DNA of 64,000 nucleotides from JAWXBM01 sp034440115 (GTDB taxonomy: Bacteria > Pseudomonadota > Gammaproteobacteria > Xanthomonadales > SZUA-36), in assembly GCA_034440115.1 (NCBI GenBank), contig JAWXBM010000042.1, positions 1 to 64,000 on the forward strand. Reading direction: 5' to 3'. Both the position numbers and the translations under genes were made by a program. Each line of letters starts with the position of its first letter. Within the stretch, counting starts at the first letter, position 1. The notes under the pieces are model-generated. The model saw nothing but the letters and a program-made list of their open reading frames with translations. It was not told where the DNA came from and did not search any database. This document shows positions 52,647-62,246 of the stretch, in pieces.

Positions 52647-54065
52647 TTATTTCACCTGGCGCCCGTTCATCACGACATGGACAACGCGGTGCTCCAGTAG
52701 CGCAATGCTTTGCAAGGGATCGCCGTCTACCACGATGATATCTGCCAGTTTTCCAACCGAAACCGTACCCAGTTGATCTGCAACCCCCTGCATTTGCGCG
52801 GGGCGCAGGGTTGCACTCTGAATGGCTTCCATGGGCGTCAATCCGGCCGCCACGAAATTTCGTAACTGCAATGGAATCGGCGAGTGGAAGTTCAACGGAG
52901 CACCGACATCGGTCGCCGCGATGAGCTGCTCACGCCCACCCGCCTTAATGAAGCGGGCTAATTTTTGCTGCGCAACTTTCACACGTTCCTCTGCACCTAC
53001 TCCCCAAGGGATGGTATGCAATTGTTCCCAGTTACTGCGCAGATTTTCATAGACTTCCGGGGAGAACATTTCCTGAAACTTCGGATGCTCAACCACTTCG
53101 GGAAAGTGATTGGCATGCACATAAGCCTGTCGCATCGGCAATGTTGAGAGATACCAGGGTCCACGCAGAATATTGGCAGATGGCCCGCTGGCTATCGGCT
53201 TTACTCCACGCACGAGTTCTCGCAGCTCCTCTTCGCTGTTGAAGGCGAGAGCATCTGCGGTAAACAGTACGTGGATACGATCGACTCCTGCCTGGAGCAG
53301 CACGTCCGTTGCTCGTACGTGGCGGGATTCCGCATCCACCCCCAATCCGGCGCCGTGAGCTGCCTCGACGATAGCGGACAATAGTGCGACATCCCAGATT
53401 TCTGCCCCGACGAAGATGTTGTCGGCGCCCATCTGTGCCAGTCGATCGGCCGCTGCGCGCGCATCTCGTTCTGTGCGGATCGTGAATCGGTTTTCGCCCC
53501 CGTCACTCTTTTTCACCTGGCTCAGAATCGGACCAGACAAATAGATTCGCGGACCAGCAATCTCACCGTTGAGTATTCGGGACCGCAGAGCTCGTTGCTG
53601 TTCGTGAAGCGGGCTGTCCCATCCTTTCGCCGTGGAGGCGCAGTGGGTACAGAAATCCCTGAGTGAGGTGATACCTGCGTTCACAGATACTTTCGCAACT
53701 GCCGCCATGATCGCGTCAATCTGGTCTGCGAAACGGTTCTGGAATGCGCCTGGATCGGCTTCTCCGACGTGAAACAGATGCCCATGGGATTCCCACAAAC
53801 CTGGCATTATGGTCATGCCATTGGTATCAATGACCGGAGTCCCGGGCGGGACTTCAGTTAGCGATTCTTGGCCCACTCTGACGATGCGCTCGCCCGCAAT
53901 CAGGATGACGGCATTTTCCAGAGGCGGGCCACCGTAGCCGTCGATAAGTCGGCCGCCCGCGAGCGCCAAAGTGATGCGGCCTGATGCTTCCTGCGCTAAT
54001 GCCGTCGAGCTCGCGATGATTAAGCTCGCGACTAAGGCCCGCAATGCGACTGCAGACATAAACAC
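52647..54065 (-). CDS. Exported amidohydrolase 2
   Basis: The product has 472 residues, with a signal ending near AQEASG. It has the same architecture as the protein at 49959-51380, including PGLWESHGHLFH, SGPSANILRGP, IPWGVGAEERVKVAQQKL, AATDVGAPLNFHSP and LRPAQMQGVADQLGTVSVGKLADIIVV. It has TDVGAP where the other has TDAGAP, with the metal-binding aspartate kept. Its end is 13 bp from the end of the MBL gene. A probable periplasmic amide hydrolase with a related but different substrate. Confidence 0.85.
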   Translation of the reverse strand: MFMSAVALRALVASLIIASSTALAQEASGRITLALAGGRLIDGYGGPPLENAVILIAGERIVRVGQESLTEVPPGTPVIDTNGMTIMPGLWESHGHLFHVGEADPGAFQNRFADQIDAIMAAVAKVSVNAGITSLRDFCTHCASTAKGWDSPLHEQQRALRSRILNGEIAGPRIYLSGPILSQVKKSDGGENRFTIRTERDARAAADRLAQMGADNIFVGAEIWDVALLSAIVEAAHGAGLGVDAESRHVRATDVLLQAGVDRIHVLFTADALAFNSEEELRELVRGVKPIASGPSANILRGPWYLSTLPMRQAYVHANHFPEVVEHPKFQEMFSPEVYENLRSNWEQLHTIPWGVGAEERVKVAQQKLARFIKAGGREQLIAATDVGAPLNFHSPIPLQLRNFVAAGLTPMEAIQSATLRPAQMQGVADQLGTVSVGKLADIIVVDGDPLQSIALLEHRVVHVVMNGRQVK

Positions 54066-54128
54066 TTCAGAGCCCTTCTGCAGGAGGAAGGGGTGACATG
54101 TAAAACAGCCGCGAACTCAGGGTTGACA

Positions 54129-55049
54129 CTACTTTCTGATCATTTCCAGGGCGCTCTTGAAGAGTTCGCTGTCCGGATTTGCCAGCGACAACGCCGTATC
54201 TTTGTGATCCTCACCATCCAGGACCAGGAAGCGAACGTTAACCCCCGCCGCAGTCAACTGATCGGCCAATTCCTGCGACGATGCTACGTAGGCCTCGGTC
54301 GATCCGACGGCCACCACAGCGGTCGGCGCGGGGTCCACGATGTGCAGGATGGGACTGGCCTGCTCGCGCAGCTCAGGCGTCGGCGCGTAAGCGTACACCT
54401 CTCCGGGCCTTCCTCGCTCGCGGATGTCGTAAGGTCCGCTGATCGGCAGAATTCCTTTCAATGCCGCAGTGGGAATACCGGCCTCGGTCATCCACGACCG
54501 GTCAACGCCAATATCAGCCGAAAGAATGGCGCCGGCTGAGTGTCCACCCACGTAAAGCGATTCAGCATCGCCACCATATTGCCCAACGTTTTCGTAAAGC
54601 CATTTGACTGCATTTTTCGCGTCGGTGGGCTGATCAGGATAGTGAAAGCCGTCGTCTGTCAGGCGATAGCTGGCGACTGCCGTGATGATGCCCTGCTTCA
54701 CGAATGGCTCCGCCACCGCGCCGTAGTGCGCCCGGTCACCCTCGCGAAAGCCGCCGCCGTGCAGAAACAGAAATACAGGCGCAGATGTGACGTCTCCTTG
54801 CGGCAAGTAAAGGTCGAGCTTTTGCTTCGGATCAGTTCCGTAGGCCAGATCAAGATGATGCGGAAAAGTCTTTCTAACTTCGGCCGTTCGCGCATCCATG
54901 ATGTTGTAAAACCCCGCCCAGTCGATCTCGAACTCATCGGGATGGCTGACGGTGTAATAGCTTGAGCTGTCTTGAGCCATCAGCGTAGGGAGGGTGAATA
55001 TCGACAAAACACAGAAAAGCAGGAAAGTAGATCTCGCATTCAAACTCAT
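54129..55049 (-). CDS. Exported alpha/beta hydrolase (HSL/BD-FAE-like)
   Basis: The product has 306 residues from the ATG at 55049, which has GGAG six bases upstream and begins a good Sec signal (LNARSTFLLFCVLSIFTLPTLMAQ). The longer frame to 55109 overlaps the LysR gene. It has the oxyanion motif FLHGGGFREGD (about residue 95), the nucleophile GGHSAGA, and a late GEDHKDTA with the catalytic His. It is a periplasmic esterase or aryl-formamidase-type hydrolase, 63 bp upstream of amidohydrolase 2 on the same strand. Confidence 0.82.
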   Translation of the reverse strand: MSLNARSTFLLFCVLSIFTLPTLMAQDSSSYYTVSHPDEFEIDWAGFYNIMDARTAEVRKTFPHHLDLAYGTDPKQKLDLYLPQGDVTSAPVFLFLHGGGFREGDRAHYGAVAEPFVKQGIITAVASYRLTDDGFHYPDQPTDAKNAVKWLYENVGQYGGDAESLYVGGHSAGAILSADIGVDRSWMTEAGIPTAALKGILPISGPYDIRERGRPGEVYAYAPTPELREQASPILHIVDPAPTAVVAVGSTEAYVASSQELADQLTAAGVNVRFLVLDGEDHKDTALSLANPDSELFKSALEMIRK

Positions 55050-55098
55050 TGGATTCTCCATCATTGGGCAGGCCGGACGCCATCCGTTGCATAAAAAA

Positions 55099-56016
55099 TT
55101 ACGGTTCATGATTGCTCGAAAAGGATTTTTTCAGATATCCCTCTACAGTAATCAGCAATTGGTATGCGCTGGGAGAGAGTTGACGCCCCACGCGCGTAAT
55201 CAGGCTGATATGAGTGGAATTCAAAACGGCGCTGTCAGTGGGAATGGCGCACAATTTGCCTTGCGAAAGCTCCGGTTGCGCCAGAAAGTCGGGAAGGATC
55301 GTGAGGCCTCTGCCGTACTTCGCAAAATCCTTCAGCAAGGTCATTGAATTGGTCACCAGACTGGGCTCGATGAACATGCCCTGTTCATGTTCCGCGAGGT
55401 GAATGATCTGGCGGATACGAAAGGACTCTTCAGGCAGACCGACACTGAATTTATTGAGTTCTTCGAGCGTCAGGACTTTCTTGCGGCAGACTTCATGATC
55501 GGGGTGCGCGGTAACATGAAGAGGTTGCAAGACCTTGGATCGCGCTTTCACTTTCGGATCCCTGGGAGTGTCGAATATCAATCCGAAATGGGCCTCATCG
55601 TCGCGTACCAGTGCAACCGAACTGTTGGTGCCAGACACCTTTACACTGACGAATACACCCGGATAGTTCTGCATGAACTGCTGCAGCAGCATGCTGAATT
55701 CGTCCGTGATAAACGCTTCACCCACAGCGAGATCAATTTTGCCACTGCGTATACTGCGCAACTCACCAATGCGCGATAGAAAAACTTCATCATGAGCCTG
55801 TCGTTCGCGATAGAACGTGCAGGCCAATTGGCCCGCTTCAGTGAGTTTGATTCCTCGGCGATTTTTCTCGATTAGTGAGATGCCGAGTTCTTTCTCGAAG
55901 CTGGTGATCTGCCGGCTGATGGAGGAAGTTGCCACATCAAGTTCCTCGCTTGCTGCGCGCATGGTTCCTTGCCGTGCAGATTCGTAGAGGTACTTCAGAG
56001 GAATTTCATTCACCAT
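55099..56016 (-). CDS. LysR-family transcriptional regulator
   Basis: The product has 305 residues. The N-terminal winged helix has PLKYLYESARQGTMRAASEEL, then DVATSSISRQITSFEKELGISLIEKN (about residues 27-52) and GIKLTEAGQ; the effector domain begins around residue 90 (GKIDLAVGEAF). It lies 49 bp upstream of the alpha/beta hydrolase on the same strand, so it may be co-transcribed with, and regulate, the hydrolase genes. An AACAAT-N5-ATTGTT repeat lies 33 bp before its start. Confidence 0.88.
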   Translation of the reverse strand: MVNEIPLKYLYESARQGTMRAASEELDVATSSISRQITSFEKELGISLIEKNRRGIKLTEAGQLACTFYRERQAHDEVFLSRIGELRSIRSGKIDLAVGEAFITDEFSMLLQQFMQNYPGVFVSVKVSGTNSSVALVRDDEAHFGLIFDTPRDPKVKARSKVLQPLHVTAHPDHEVCRKKVLTLEELNKFSVGLPEESFRIRQIIHLAEHEQGMFIEPSLVTNSMTLLKDFAKYGRGLTILPDFLAQPELSQGKLCAIPTDSAVLNSTHISLITRVGRQLSPSAYQLLITVEGYLKKSFSSNHEP

Positions 56017-56048
56017 GTTGCTACTTTGATTGCGAGAAAGACAACGTA

Positions 56049-56065
56049 AACAATTCTATATTGTT
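56049..56065. promoter_or_regulatory. AACAAT-N5-ATTGTT inverted repeat upstream of LysR gene
   Basis: Perfect 6-bp arms with a TCTAT centre, 33 bp upstream of the LysR start. This is a plausible autoregulatory or promoter element. LysR sites often follow a loose T-N11-A rule, so the call is weak. Confidence 0.3.
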
Positions 56066-56308
56066 ATTTGCACAATTTCTAATTTTCATGAGGGCATCAA
56101 GTTTCACCGTCAAATGTGTCTATTCGCCAGTTGGTAGCTAGCTTGGTTGGTCAAGGTTCGAGTGGCCTTTGCCAACTGAGCTGGATGGCCTCCAGACTTG
56201 CTACATCCGGGATGATTTCCGTTCCACCTGCCGGGAATTCGTTCCGTTGGAGAATGATCGGTCCGCAAGCGAGCATCAGTGCTTGAAAAGACCTGTCAGG
56301 TTTCATTT

Positions 56309-57604
56309 TCAGCCTGATTTGGATCGAATGGTGTACAGCATGTCTTGGCGTACAAAGAACAGGCCCAGAATGCTCAAGGCAGTGGTAACGGACAGGTAGT
56401 GCGCTGGAGCCAGTAAAATTCCCTTGTCCAGCATCCAGGTCACGAGCACCGAGGACATGCCGACGAACAACAAGGTGCTGAGGCTGTTGTTCACGGACAG
56501 ACAGGTTCCCCGGACTTCAGGCGGAAACAGTTGCGCCTTGAAAGCAAGGTTGACCGAACAGAACGGTGCGCTGACGACGCCCAGCGTCGCCTGAGCCAGC
56601 AGTAGCGTTCCCAAGCTTGGTGTAGTCGTCAAGAACATGAAACAGGGATAGATCACCAGCAATGTCAGGGCTGCTGAAATGAGCATGGCCTGCTTGAAAC
56701 CGATCCGGTCTGCGATATGGCCACCGTAGGTATTGGCGGCGATGGTTAGCAAAGCGCTGACGATTCCGGCAATAGTAACGTCGGCAATTGTGAGCTCGAG
56801 TTGCGACATGGCATAGGCAGGCATGAACAGGAAGATCACCAGAGCCGAGCTGTTGTGCAATATCCCGCTCCAGGTGCCGAGAAAAACCCGGTACTTGTAG
56901 CTTTTGAGCGCGAACATGATCGGGTTGCTGTTCCTCATCTGCTCGCGCTTGGCCTCGTAGTCAGCGGTCTCTTCGCCAAAACGTTGCAGCCACAAGCCTA
57001 GCAGACCGAATGGCAACGCAAGCAGGAATGGAATTCTCCAGGCCCAGTTGCTGGCCTGCGCTTCCGAAGCGGTGAGTATGACCGTGCCGCACAGGATGGC
57101 GATCAGGAATGAACCCACTGAAGCACTCTGCTTAGCGCTGACAAACAGCCCACGATTTCGTTCCGGAACCAGCTCTGCTATGTAAAGAGTACCGGTACCG
57201 GTCGCGCCCCCGGCAGCCAAGCCGTGCAGCATCCTGGTCAATACCACGATAACCGATGCAGCAACACCGATGGTTTCAAAGGTGGGTAACAAACCAATCA
57301 TACCGGTGGCCGTGCACATGACGATCACGATCAAAGTTACGGACAGCTTACGTCCCAACTTGTCCGCCAGCGCTCCCAGCAACAGTGCTCCCAATGGCCT
57401 TGTCACATAGCCCGCAGCGAAAGCACTCATGGCCAGAAGCAGTGAACTGGGGCCGGAACCGGTGGCGAAGAACTTCGCTCCGATCACTACCGCATAAACA
57501 GCGAATACCGTGGCGTCATAACCCTCAATGACGGCGGCAACAATGGACAATGCCAGCGAACGCTTGGTCCGCTGGGACATAGGAGGATGCGTTTCTTGAG
57601 TCAT
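56309..57604 (-). CDS. MFS transporter (proline/betaine or aromatic-acid type)
   Basis: The product has 431 residues from the ATG at 57604, with about 12 membrane helices. It has the MFS signature GALADKLGRK between helices 2 and 3 and a second conserved loop VPERNRGLFVSAKQSASV near helix 5. The opening RSLALSIVAAVIEGYDATVFAVYAVV, with an acidic residue in helix 1, is common in the ShiA/ProP metabolite:H+ symporters. It is an inner-membrane transporter at the end of the run that begins with the creatininase-TPR gene, and probably imports the compound used by the dioxygenase just upstream. Confidence 0.85.
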   Translation of the reverse strand: MTQETHPPMSQRTKRSLALSIVAAVIEGYDATVFAVYAVVIGAKFFATGSGPSSLLLAMSAFAAGYVTRPLGALLLGALADKLGRKLSVTLIVIVMCTATGMIGLLPTFETIGVAASVIVVLTRMLHGLAAGGATGTGTLYIAELVPERNRGLFVSAKQSASVGSFLIAILCGTVILTASEAQASNWAWRIPFLLALPFGLLGLWLQRFGEETADYEAKREQMRNSNPIMFALKSYKYRVFLGTWSGILHNSSALVIFLFMPAYAMSQLELTIADVTIAGIVSALLTIAANTYGGHIADRIGFKQAMLISAALTLLVIYPCFMFLTTTPSLGTLLLAQATLGVVSAPFCSVNLAFKAQLFPPEVRGTCLSVNNSLSTLLFVGMSSVLVTWMLDKGILLAPAHYLSVTTALSILGLFFVRQDMLYTIRSKSG

Positions 57605-57683
57605 CGCCAAGGTATGTTCGACAACGTGTACGAAAACGTGTGTGACAGACTTTCATACTTAGCGACTGCGTGAAATTGCACCC

Positions 57684-58547
57684 TCACCAGCTCGGGATAT
57701 CCCTGCCAGCAATGATGACCCGTTCCATGACGCGCTCTTGATCCCCGTAATCGTAAACGCCGTAGTGCAAAGTGCGCCGTTCGTCCCACATGCCGATGGC
57801 GTTTTTCGACCAGCGGAACCTCAAGGTGTTTTCCGGGCGTAGAATCTCCTGGTGTAGCCTGGCTAGCAGTTCTCTGCTTTCAGCATTGGACAGGCCGACA
57901 ATCGATTCCGCCAGGGCCGGATTGACGAACAAATACCTTCGCCCTGTTTCCGGATGGATTGGCGCTATCGGGTGCGCAATCATGGGGTATTCCTTGCGCA
58001 GTTCCCTCACACGGGTCAGTCGTCTTTCGCGCTCCTCTCCACTTTGGTAGTGCGCCCCGATGCGCGAAGAATCGTGAACCAGATAGAGCTCATCGATCCT
58101 GGACTTGAGATCGTCCGGCAGATTCCCATACGCCCGTTCGCCATCGGCCCACATGGTATCGCCACCGACATCGGGTACGACGCGTGAACGCAGGACGGCG
58201 GCAAATGGTGGCCGTGTCAGCCAGGCGAGATCGGTGTGCCAGATATCGGCTCTTGCATACTTGGATTTCAGGCCCTGTATCGCCGGATTTTCCGCAGAAC
58301 TGAATACGGGGTATTCCTGAATGTCGCCAAACAGCCGCGCGAAATCGACTTGATTCTCCGTCGTGATGTCTTGGTCCCGAAAGAAAATCACCTTGTACTT
58401 GATAAACGCCGAGCGGATCTTGTCGAACGTGGCAGGCGGTAAAGGATGCCGCAGATCTACATTGGAAATTTCCGCTCCGAAGGCAGGCTGAATAGGCTGA
58501 ATTAGAACTTCATCGTTATCAGCGACCATGCGCGGATTAGCGACCAT
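57684..58547 (-). CDS. TauD/TfdA-family 2-oxoglutarate-dependent dioxygenase
   Basis: The product has 287 residues from the ATG at 58547, which has AGGAG seven bases upstream; the much longer open frame to 58790 lies inside the carboxypeptidase gene. It has the iron-binding HxD in IWHTDLAW, and the distal His and 2-oxoglutarate Arg in AIGMWDERRTLHYGVYDY and QERVMERV. The 287 residues match TauD (about 283). The family hydroxylates sulfonates, aryloxyalkanoates, amino acids or alkyl amines. It starts 19 bp after the carboxypeptidase stop. Substrate unknown. Confidence 0.85.
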   Translation of the reverse strand: MVANPRMVADNDEVLIQPIQPAFGAEISNVDLRHPLPPATFDKIRSAFIKYKVIFFRDQDITTENQVDFARLFGDIQEYPVFSSAENPAIQGLKSKYARADIWHTDLAWLTRPPFAAVLRSRVVPDVGGDTMWADGERAYGNLPDDLKSRIDELYLVHDSSRIGAHYQSGEERERRLTRVRELRKEYPMIAHPIAPIHPETGRRYLFVNPALAESIVGLSNAESRELLARLHQEILRPENTLRFRWSKNAIGMWDERRTLHYGVYDYGDQERVMERVIIAGRDIPSW

Positions 58548-58566
58548 GGAAATCTCCTGGCTCATT

Positions 58567-59730
58567 TCATCGAAGCTGGTCGATGATTTTATAAAGAACG
58601 CTGGGAAGCGTGCCACCAAAAGCAGTTGAACGCTGCGGAGACCAGCCAGAAACCGGGTCGGTGCGCCAGGTGGTGTCCTTGAAAGGCTGTTCCAGCAGGA
58701 CTGAAAGGCAATTGAATCGCTCGGCGATCCAATTCCATGCCATGCTGAGGTCAGCTTCGGCTGGAGGACCCCCTGGATAGGGATGACCACGTTCGTATTC
58801 CGGGGTGATGCTCGCCCAGGCGTCCTTCAGGGTATCGAAAAGGCCATCGAGGCGGGGCGATTTCGAAGGAATTTCCAAGGGACCTCCCAGGAAATTGCAG
58901 CGCAGTTCGCGGTCGCCATGACAGTCGATGGAAAAGTCGACACCCTTCTCTTCCATGGCCTGTCGCACCAGAAATACCTCCGGTGTCTGCTTGGGGTCTG
59001 GCTCCTGCCAGGCACGGTTCAGATTATGACCTGTGGCATTGTTGCGGGTGTATGCCCGCTGAGTACCATCCGGATTCATGCTGGGAACGACGTAAAACAC
59101 TGCTTTTTCCAGCAAGGCTGCAACGACAGGGTCCCAGGTTTCCAGCATCCGCTCAAGGAAGCCCTCCACGAAAAAGCTACTCATCGACTCTGAAGGATGC
59201 TGACGCGCCATGATCCAGCAAGCCCGCTTGTTCAGGCCGGAGGTGCCCAGGGTTATGAGATCAAGATCGTGCCCGTCGACGGTACGTCCCAGGCAGGATA
59301 CCCGAACGTGCGGGAAGCTTTGTATTTTGGCAACCAGACGGTGGATCCTGGCCAGACCATAAGGTGGCCAGGACGCGTAATAGCAGATGTCATGTTCCGG
59401 GCGATGCGAGAAGTTGTACACACCGTCTTCATAAGTTCCAGGAACCCGGAACCATTCCGTCAGATCGTAGGAAGCCATTGCACCGGGCGTGTTCCAGCAA
59501 TGCTCATCGTCAGTGCGGCCAGCGAGACGTTTGGCCACGCTTTCACCGGCATTGATAATTCGAAACCGGCAATCACTTCCGCGCAATCCGATTGCGCGGA
59601 AGTGATAGTAGAACATGACCGTGAGCTCATCGTCTTTCAGCAGCCGTAACTGGATGTCGCCGGGATCCTGGGCGGAAACAACTTCGATGCTGCCTTCTGG
59701 AATGGCGCCGCTGACGCTAACTCCTTTCAA
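58567..59730 (-). CDS. M14-family zinc carboxypeptidase (cytosolic carboxypeptidase-like)
   Basis: The product has 387 residues and probably uses a TTG start; AAAGGAG lies just inside the frame, so the true start is uncertain. An N-terminal beta domain (residues about 1-120) with YDLTEWFRVPGTYEDGVYNFS precedes the peptidase. Zinc ligands are HPSES and the His in SIDCHGD, with MNPDGTQ and NLNRAW for substrate binding and VLLEQPF for the catalytic Glu. There is no signal peptide. It resembles cytosolic carboxypeptidases that trim C-terminal acidic or modified residues. A perfect 16-bp inverted repeat lies within its 5' coding part. Confidence 0.82.
   Translation of the reverse strand: MKGVSVSGAIPEGSIEVVSAQDPGDIQLRLLKDDELTVMFYYHFRAIGLRGSDCRFRIINAGESVAKRLAGRTDDEHCWNTPGAMASYDLTEWFRVPGTYEDGVYNFSHRPEHDICYYASWPPYGLARIHRLVAKIQSFPHVRVSCLGRTVDGHDLDLITLGTSGLNKRACWIMARQHPSESMSSFFVEGFLERMLETWDPVVAALLEKAVFYVVPSMNPDGTQRAYTRNNATGHNLNRAWQEPDPKQTPEVFLVRQAMEEKGVDFSIDCHGDRELRCNFLGGPLEIPSKSPRLDGLFDTLKDAWASITPEYERGHPYPGGPPAEADLSMAWNWIAERFNCLSVLLEQPFKDTTWRTDPVSGWSPQRSTAFGGTLPSVLYKIIDQLR
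59572..59606. repeat. Perfect 16-bp inverted repeat inside the M14 gene
   Basis: ATCACTTCCGCGCAAT and its exact reverse complement flank a CCG centre. It encodes part of the HFRAIGLRGSD segment, about 40-50 codons into the gene. The mRNA would fold into a very stable hairpin near the start of translation. Confidence 0.85.
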
Positions 59731-59754
59731 AAACCTGCTCGATCCAACGAGATG

Positions 59755-62016
59755 CTAGAACGACCGCCGCAAGGAAACGAACAAGGTTCTCGGCCAGGGG
59801 CGGACTTCGCCAGGTGGCACGAAGCCCACGTTCGGCTGACTGTTGCCATTAAAGGTGTAGGCCGTGGTCTCGTCCTCGTCCAGCACGTTGTCGATGCCGG
59901 CGATGGCCAACCAGCCGCTGTCGGTTTCGACTCCGATCCGCAGGTTAACGAGCGAGTAGCTGTCAATTTCACGGTAGGTGGGATCGTTGGGCCGCAGCCG
60001 GCTGCTCTGATCGCCCTGGAACATAAGGTCGCCACTGACAAAACCTGTGCCGCCTTTACTGGTCAGGAATGGAAACTCGTAACGGCCGTTCAGACTGACG
60101 CTGTATTCCGGAACATACGGGAGCGTGTCGCCGTCCAGACCGTCCCTGAGTACTGGCAGATTCTCGGTCAGCTCACCATCCGTGTAACCAAATGTCGCGC
60201 CCAGTTGCAGGGCATCGGTGGGATAGGCTGTCAACTCAAACTCCAGACCCTTGGCGACCGCTGCGCCACCATTGCCGCGATAGGCGAACTGCAGACCGCT
60301 TGGAGCGATGGCGCGCTGTGTTACCTGAATATCGGTCCAGTCCATGTAGAACGCCGCGGCATTGAAGACGAGGCGGCGGTCCATAAGGGTGCTTTTGAAG
60401 CCGATTTCGTAATTGTCGACTGAGTCCGATCCAAAACCAGGCGGGATTAATATTCCAGCGATGGCAGCGGCCGTTTGGTCGTTGGTACCACCGGCGCGGA
60501 AGCCCTGTGAGAAAGTTGCGTAGCCCAGCATGTCATCGGTGAAATCGTAGGCGACGTTGAATTTGTAAATGCTGTCGCTCTCGCCAAACGCGAGTGGTCT
60601 GCCAGGGCCAGCGCCAGGCCTTCCCGGGAAACCGGTCACGGCCGTAGCCTGTTCATTCAGATCAAAGTCGAACCAACGCACACCGCCAGTGAATGCCAGT
60701 CGGTCGGTGGCTTGCCAGGTCAATTCGCCAAACATCGCCTTTTCATCGATTTCTGTGTAGACCCGACGATCAAGCACGGTGGCTGAGCTGCTCGAAACCT
60801 TGCCTGTAGTTGGATCGACAGTAAAAATAGCACTCTGGAAGTCGCGTTCCTCTTTCTGGGTAAATGCTCCGACCAGCACCTGGAACGCGCCGTCCCAGTT
60901 CGATGCAAAACGGAGCTCACCGGAAGTCAGCTTGCGGTCCTGCGGCTGGATGATGGAGGATTGCCCGATACCGTCGGCGGGACGGGTGTAGCCGGTGATG
61001 ATCTCGATTTCAGTGGAGGAATCGCGGGAATATTTTGTCTCACGATCGAGAATGGAAGTGGTAGCTGTGATGGTTCCCCAATCAGCCGAATATTCTCCCT
61101 TGAGGTTGAACAAATCCATCTCGTCATCAAAGGGCTCAGCGCTCAACGCGTTGTTCCAATGATCACTCGGCGCCGGTCCTCCATTCAATGAGGGGCTGGC
61201 AGGCAAATCGATCAGCAGGTCCATGTGGCCACTGCGTCCATCCGTTTGGGAGTGCTGCGACATGGCCATGAGGGACAACAAGAGGTTGTCGGTGGCCTGG
61301 AACCCAAACATCGCGCGGACGGCCTGAGATTCGTCGTTGTTGACGCCATCAGCGAATCTCGTGTCGATATAACCTTCCTTGTTGATTGCCGTGGCCGCAA
61401 TACGCATCGCAAAGCGATCCTGCACCAGCGGCACGTTGACCATAGCGTCTGCAGCCCAGCTCGGAAAGTCGGCATTTTTGGTGGAACTCAGTGTGCCGCC
61501 CACTTCCGCTTCGAATTCGCTCAGATTCGGATAATTCGGGATCCAGCGGATGGTGCCAGAGAGGGAGCTTGATCCGAAAGTCGTGCCCTGGGGCCCTTTG
61601 AGGACCTCAATGCGGTTCATGTCGAACAGTTTGATGTCCGGCTGCCGACCGCCTTCCGAGGAGAGGAATTCGCCGGTAACTATGGTTTCGTCAAAATACA
61701 GACCCACAGTTCCTGCGCCACTGGAGCTGATGCCGCGGATGATGTAGGTCTTATGACCCGGGCCCTGATCGTTGACGCTCAGGTTTGGGATTTGCCGGAA
61801 GTAATCGTTGAAATCAAGGGCGCCGGTTTCCTGCAGGCGGTCACCGGATATCGCCTGAACTGTAATGGGGATGTCCTGAATGAGCTGGCCGCCACGTTTG
61901 GATGCGGTGACGACGATCTCTTCAAGTGCCGAGGCCCCAGAGCCAGATTGCGCGTGGACGTGGCCGGTGGCAATGATTCCGAGGAACAAACCTACGTGCT
62001 TACATGTGAGTCGCAT
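59755..62016 (-). CDS. TonB-dependent outer-membrane receptor 2
   Basis: The product has 753 residues from the ATG at 62016, with AAGG about ten bases upstream. A Sec signal (VGLFLGIIATGHVHAQ) is followed by the TonB box EEIVVTASKRG and a plug with DIPITVQAISGDRLQ, TYIIRGISSSGAGTVGLYFD and NRIEVLKGPQGTTFGSSSLSG. The barrel ends in FVSLRRSF, with the usual final Phe. It is the FecA/CirA-like type common in proteobacteria for plant- and animal-derived compounds. It precedes the M14 carboxypeptidase on the same strand (24-bp gap), suggesting a peptide-like ligand. Confidence 0.9.
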   Translation of the reverse strand: MRLTCKHVGLFLGIIATGHVHAQSGSGASALEEIVVTASKRGGQLIQDIPITVQAISGDRLQETGALDFNDYFRQIPNLSVNDQGPGHKTYIIRGISSSGAGTVGLYFDETIVTGEFLSSEGGRQPDIKLFDMNRIEVLKGPQGTTFGSSSLSGTIRWIPNYPNLSEFEAEVGGTLSSTKNADFPSWAADAMVNVPLVQDRFAMRIAATAINKEGYIDTRFADGVNNDESQAVRAMFGFQATDNLLLSLMAMSQHSQTDGRSGHMDLLIDLPASPSLNGGPAPSDHWNNALSAEPFDDEMDLFNLKGEYSADWGTITATTSILDRETKYSRDSSTEIEIITGYTRPADGIGQSSIIQPQDRKLTSGELRFASNWDGAFQVLVGAFTQKEERDFQSAIFTVDPTTGKVSSSSATVLDRRVYTEIDEKAMFGELTWQATDRLAFTGGVRWFDFDLNEQATAVTGFPGRPGAGPGRPLAFGESDSIYKFNVAYDFTDDMLGYATFSQGFRAGGTNDQTAAAIAGILIPPGFGSDSVDNYEIGFKSTLMDRRLVFNAAAFYMDWTDIQVTQRAIAPSGLQFAYRGNGGAAVAKGLEFELTAYPTDALQLGATFGYTDGELTENLPVLRDGLDGDTLPYVPEYSVSLNGRYEFPFLTSKGGTGFVSGDLMFQGDQSSRLRPNDPTYREIDSYSLVNLRIGVETDSGWLAIAGIDNVLDEDETTAYTFNGNSQPNVGFVPPGEVRPWPRTLFVSLRRSF

Positions 62017-62246
62017 AATACTGTGCCTTTTTATGGTTGCCAAAGTGATTCGAAAACGAATGACAGCAAGGGCGCGCGACTCTGCAATATCGTCGCAGGT
62101 CCTTACAAGCTAGGCTATAGGATCAGATGGCCAAATCAATGATTGATGTCGAACTAGTTTGTTGCCTTCAGCGCAACACTTTGTGAGTTGTTGTTGATAT
62201 CCTGGATACCTGCAGGCTTAGGGGTGAGGCTGACGAATGTCTCTTT

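Noticed and set aside
57684..58790. N-terminal 81 residues of the dioxygenase open frame
   Set aside because: They overlap the upstream carboxypeptidase gene, lack family similarity, and a good ribosome site precedes the internal ATG at 58547.
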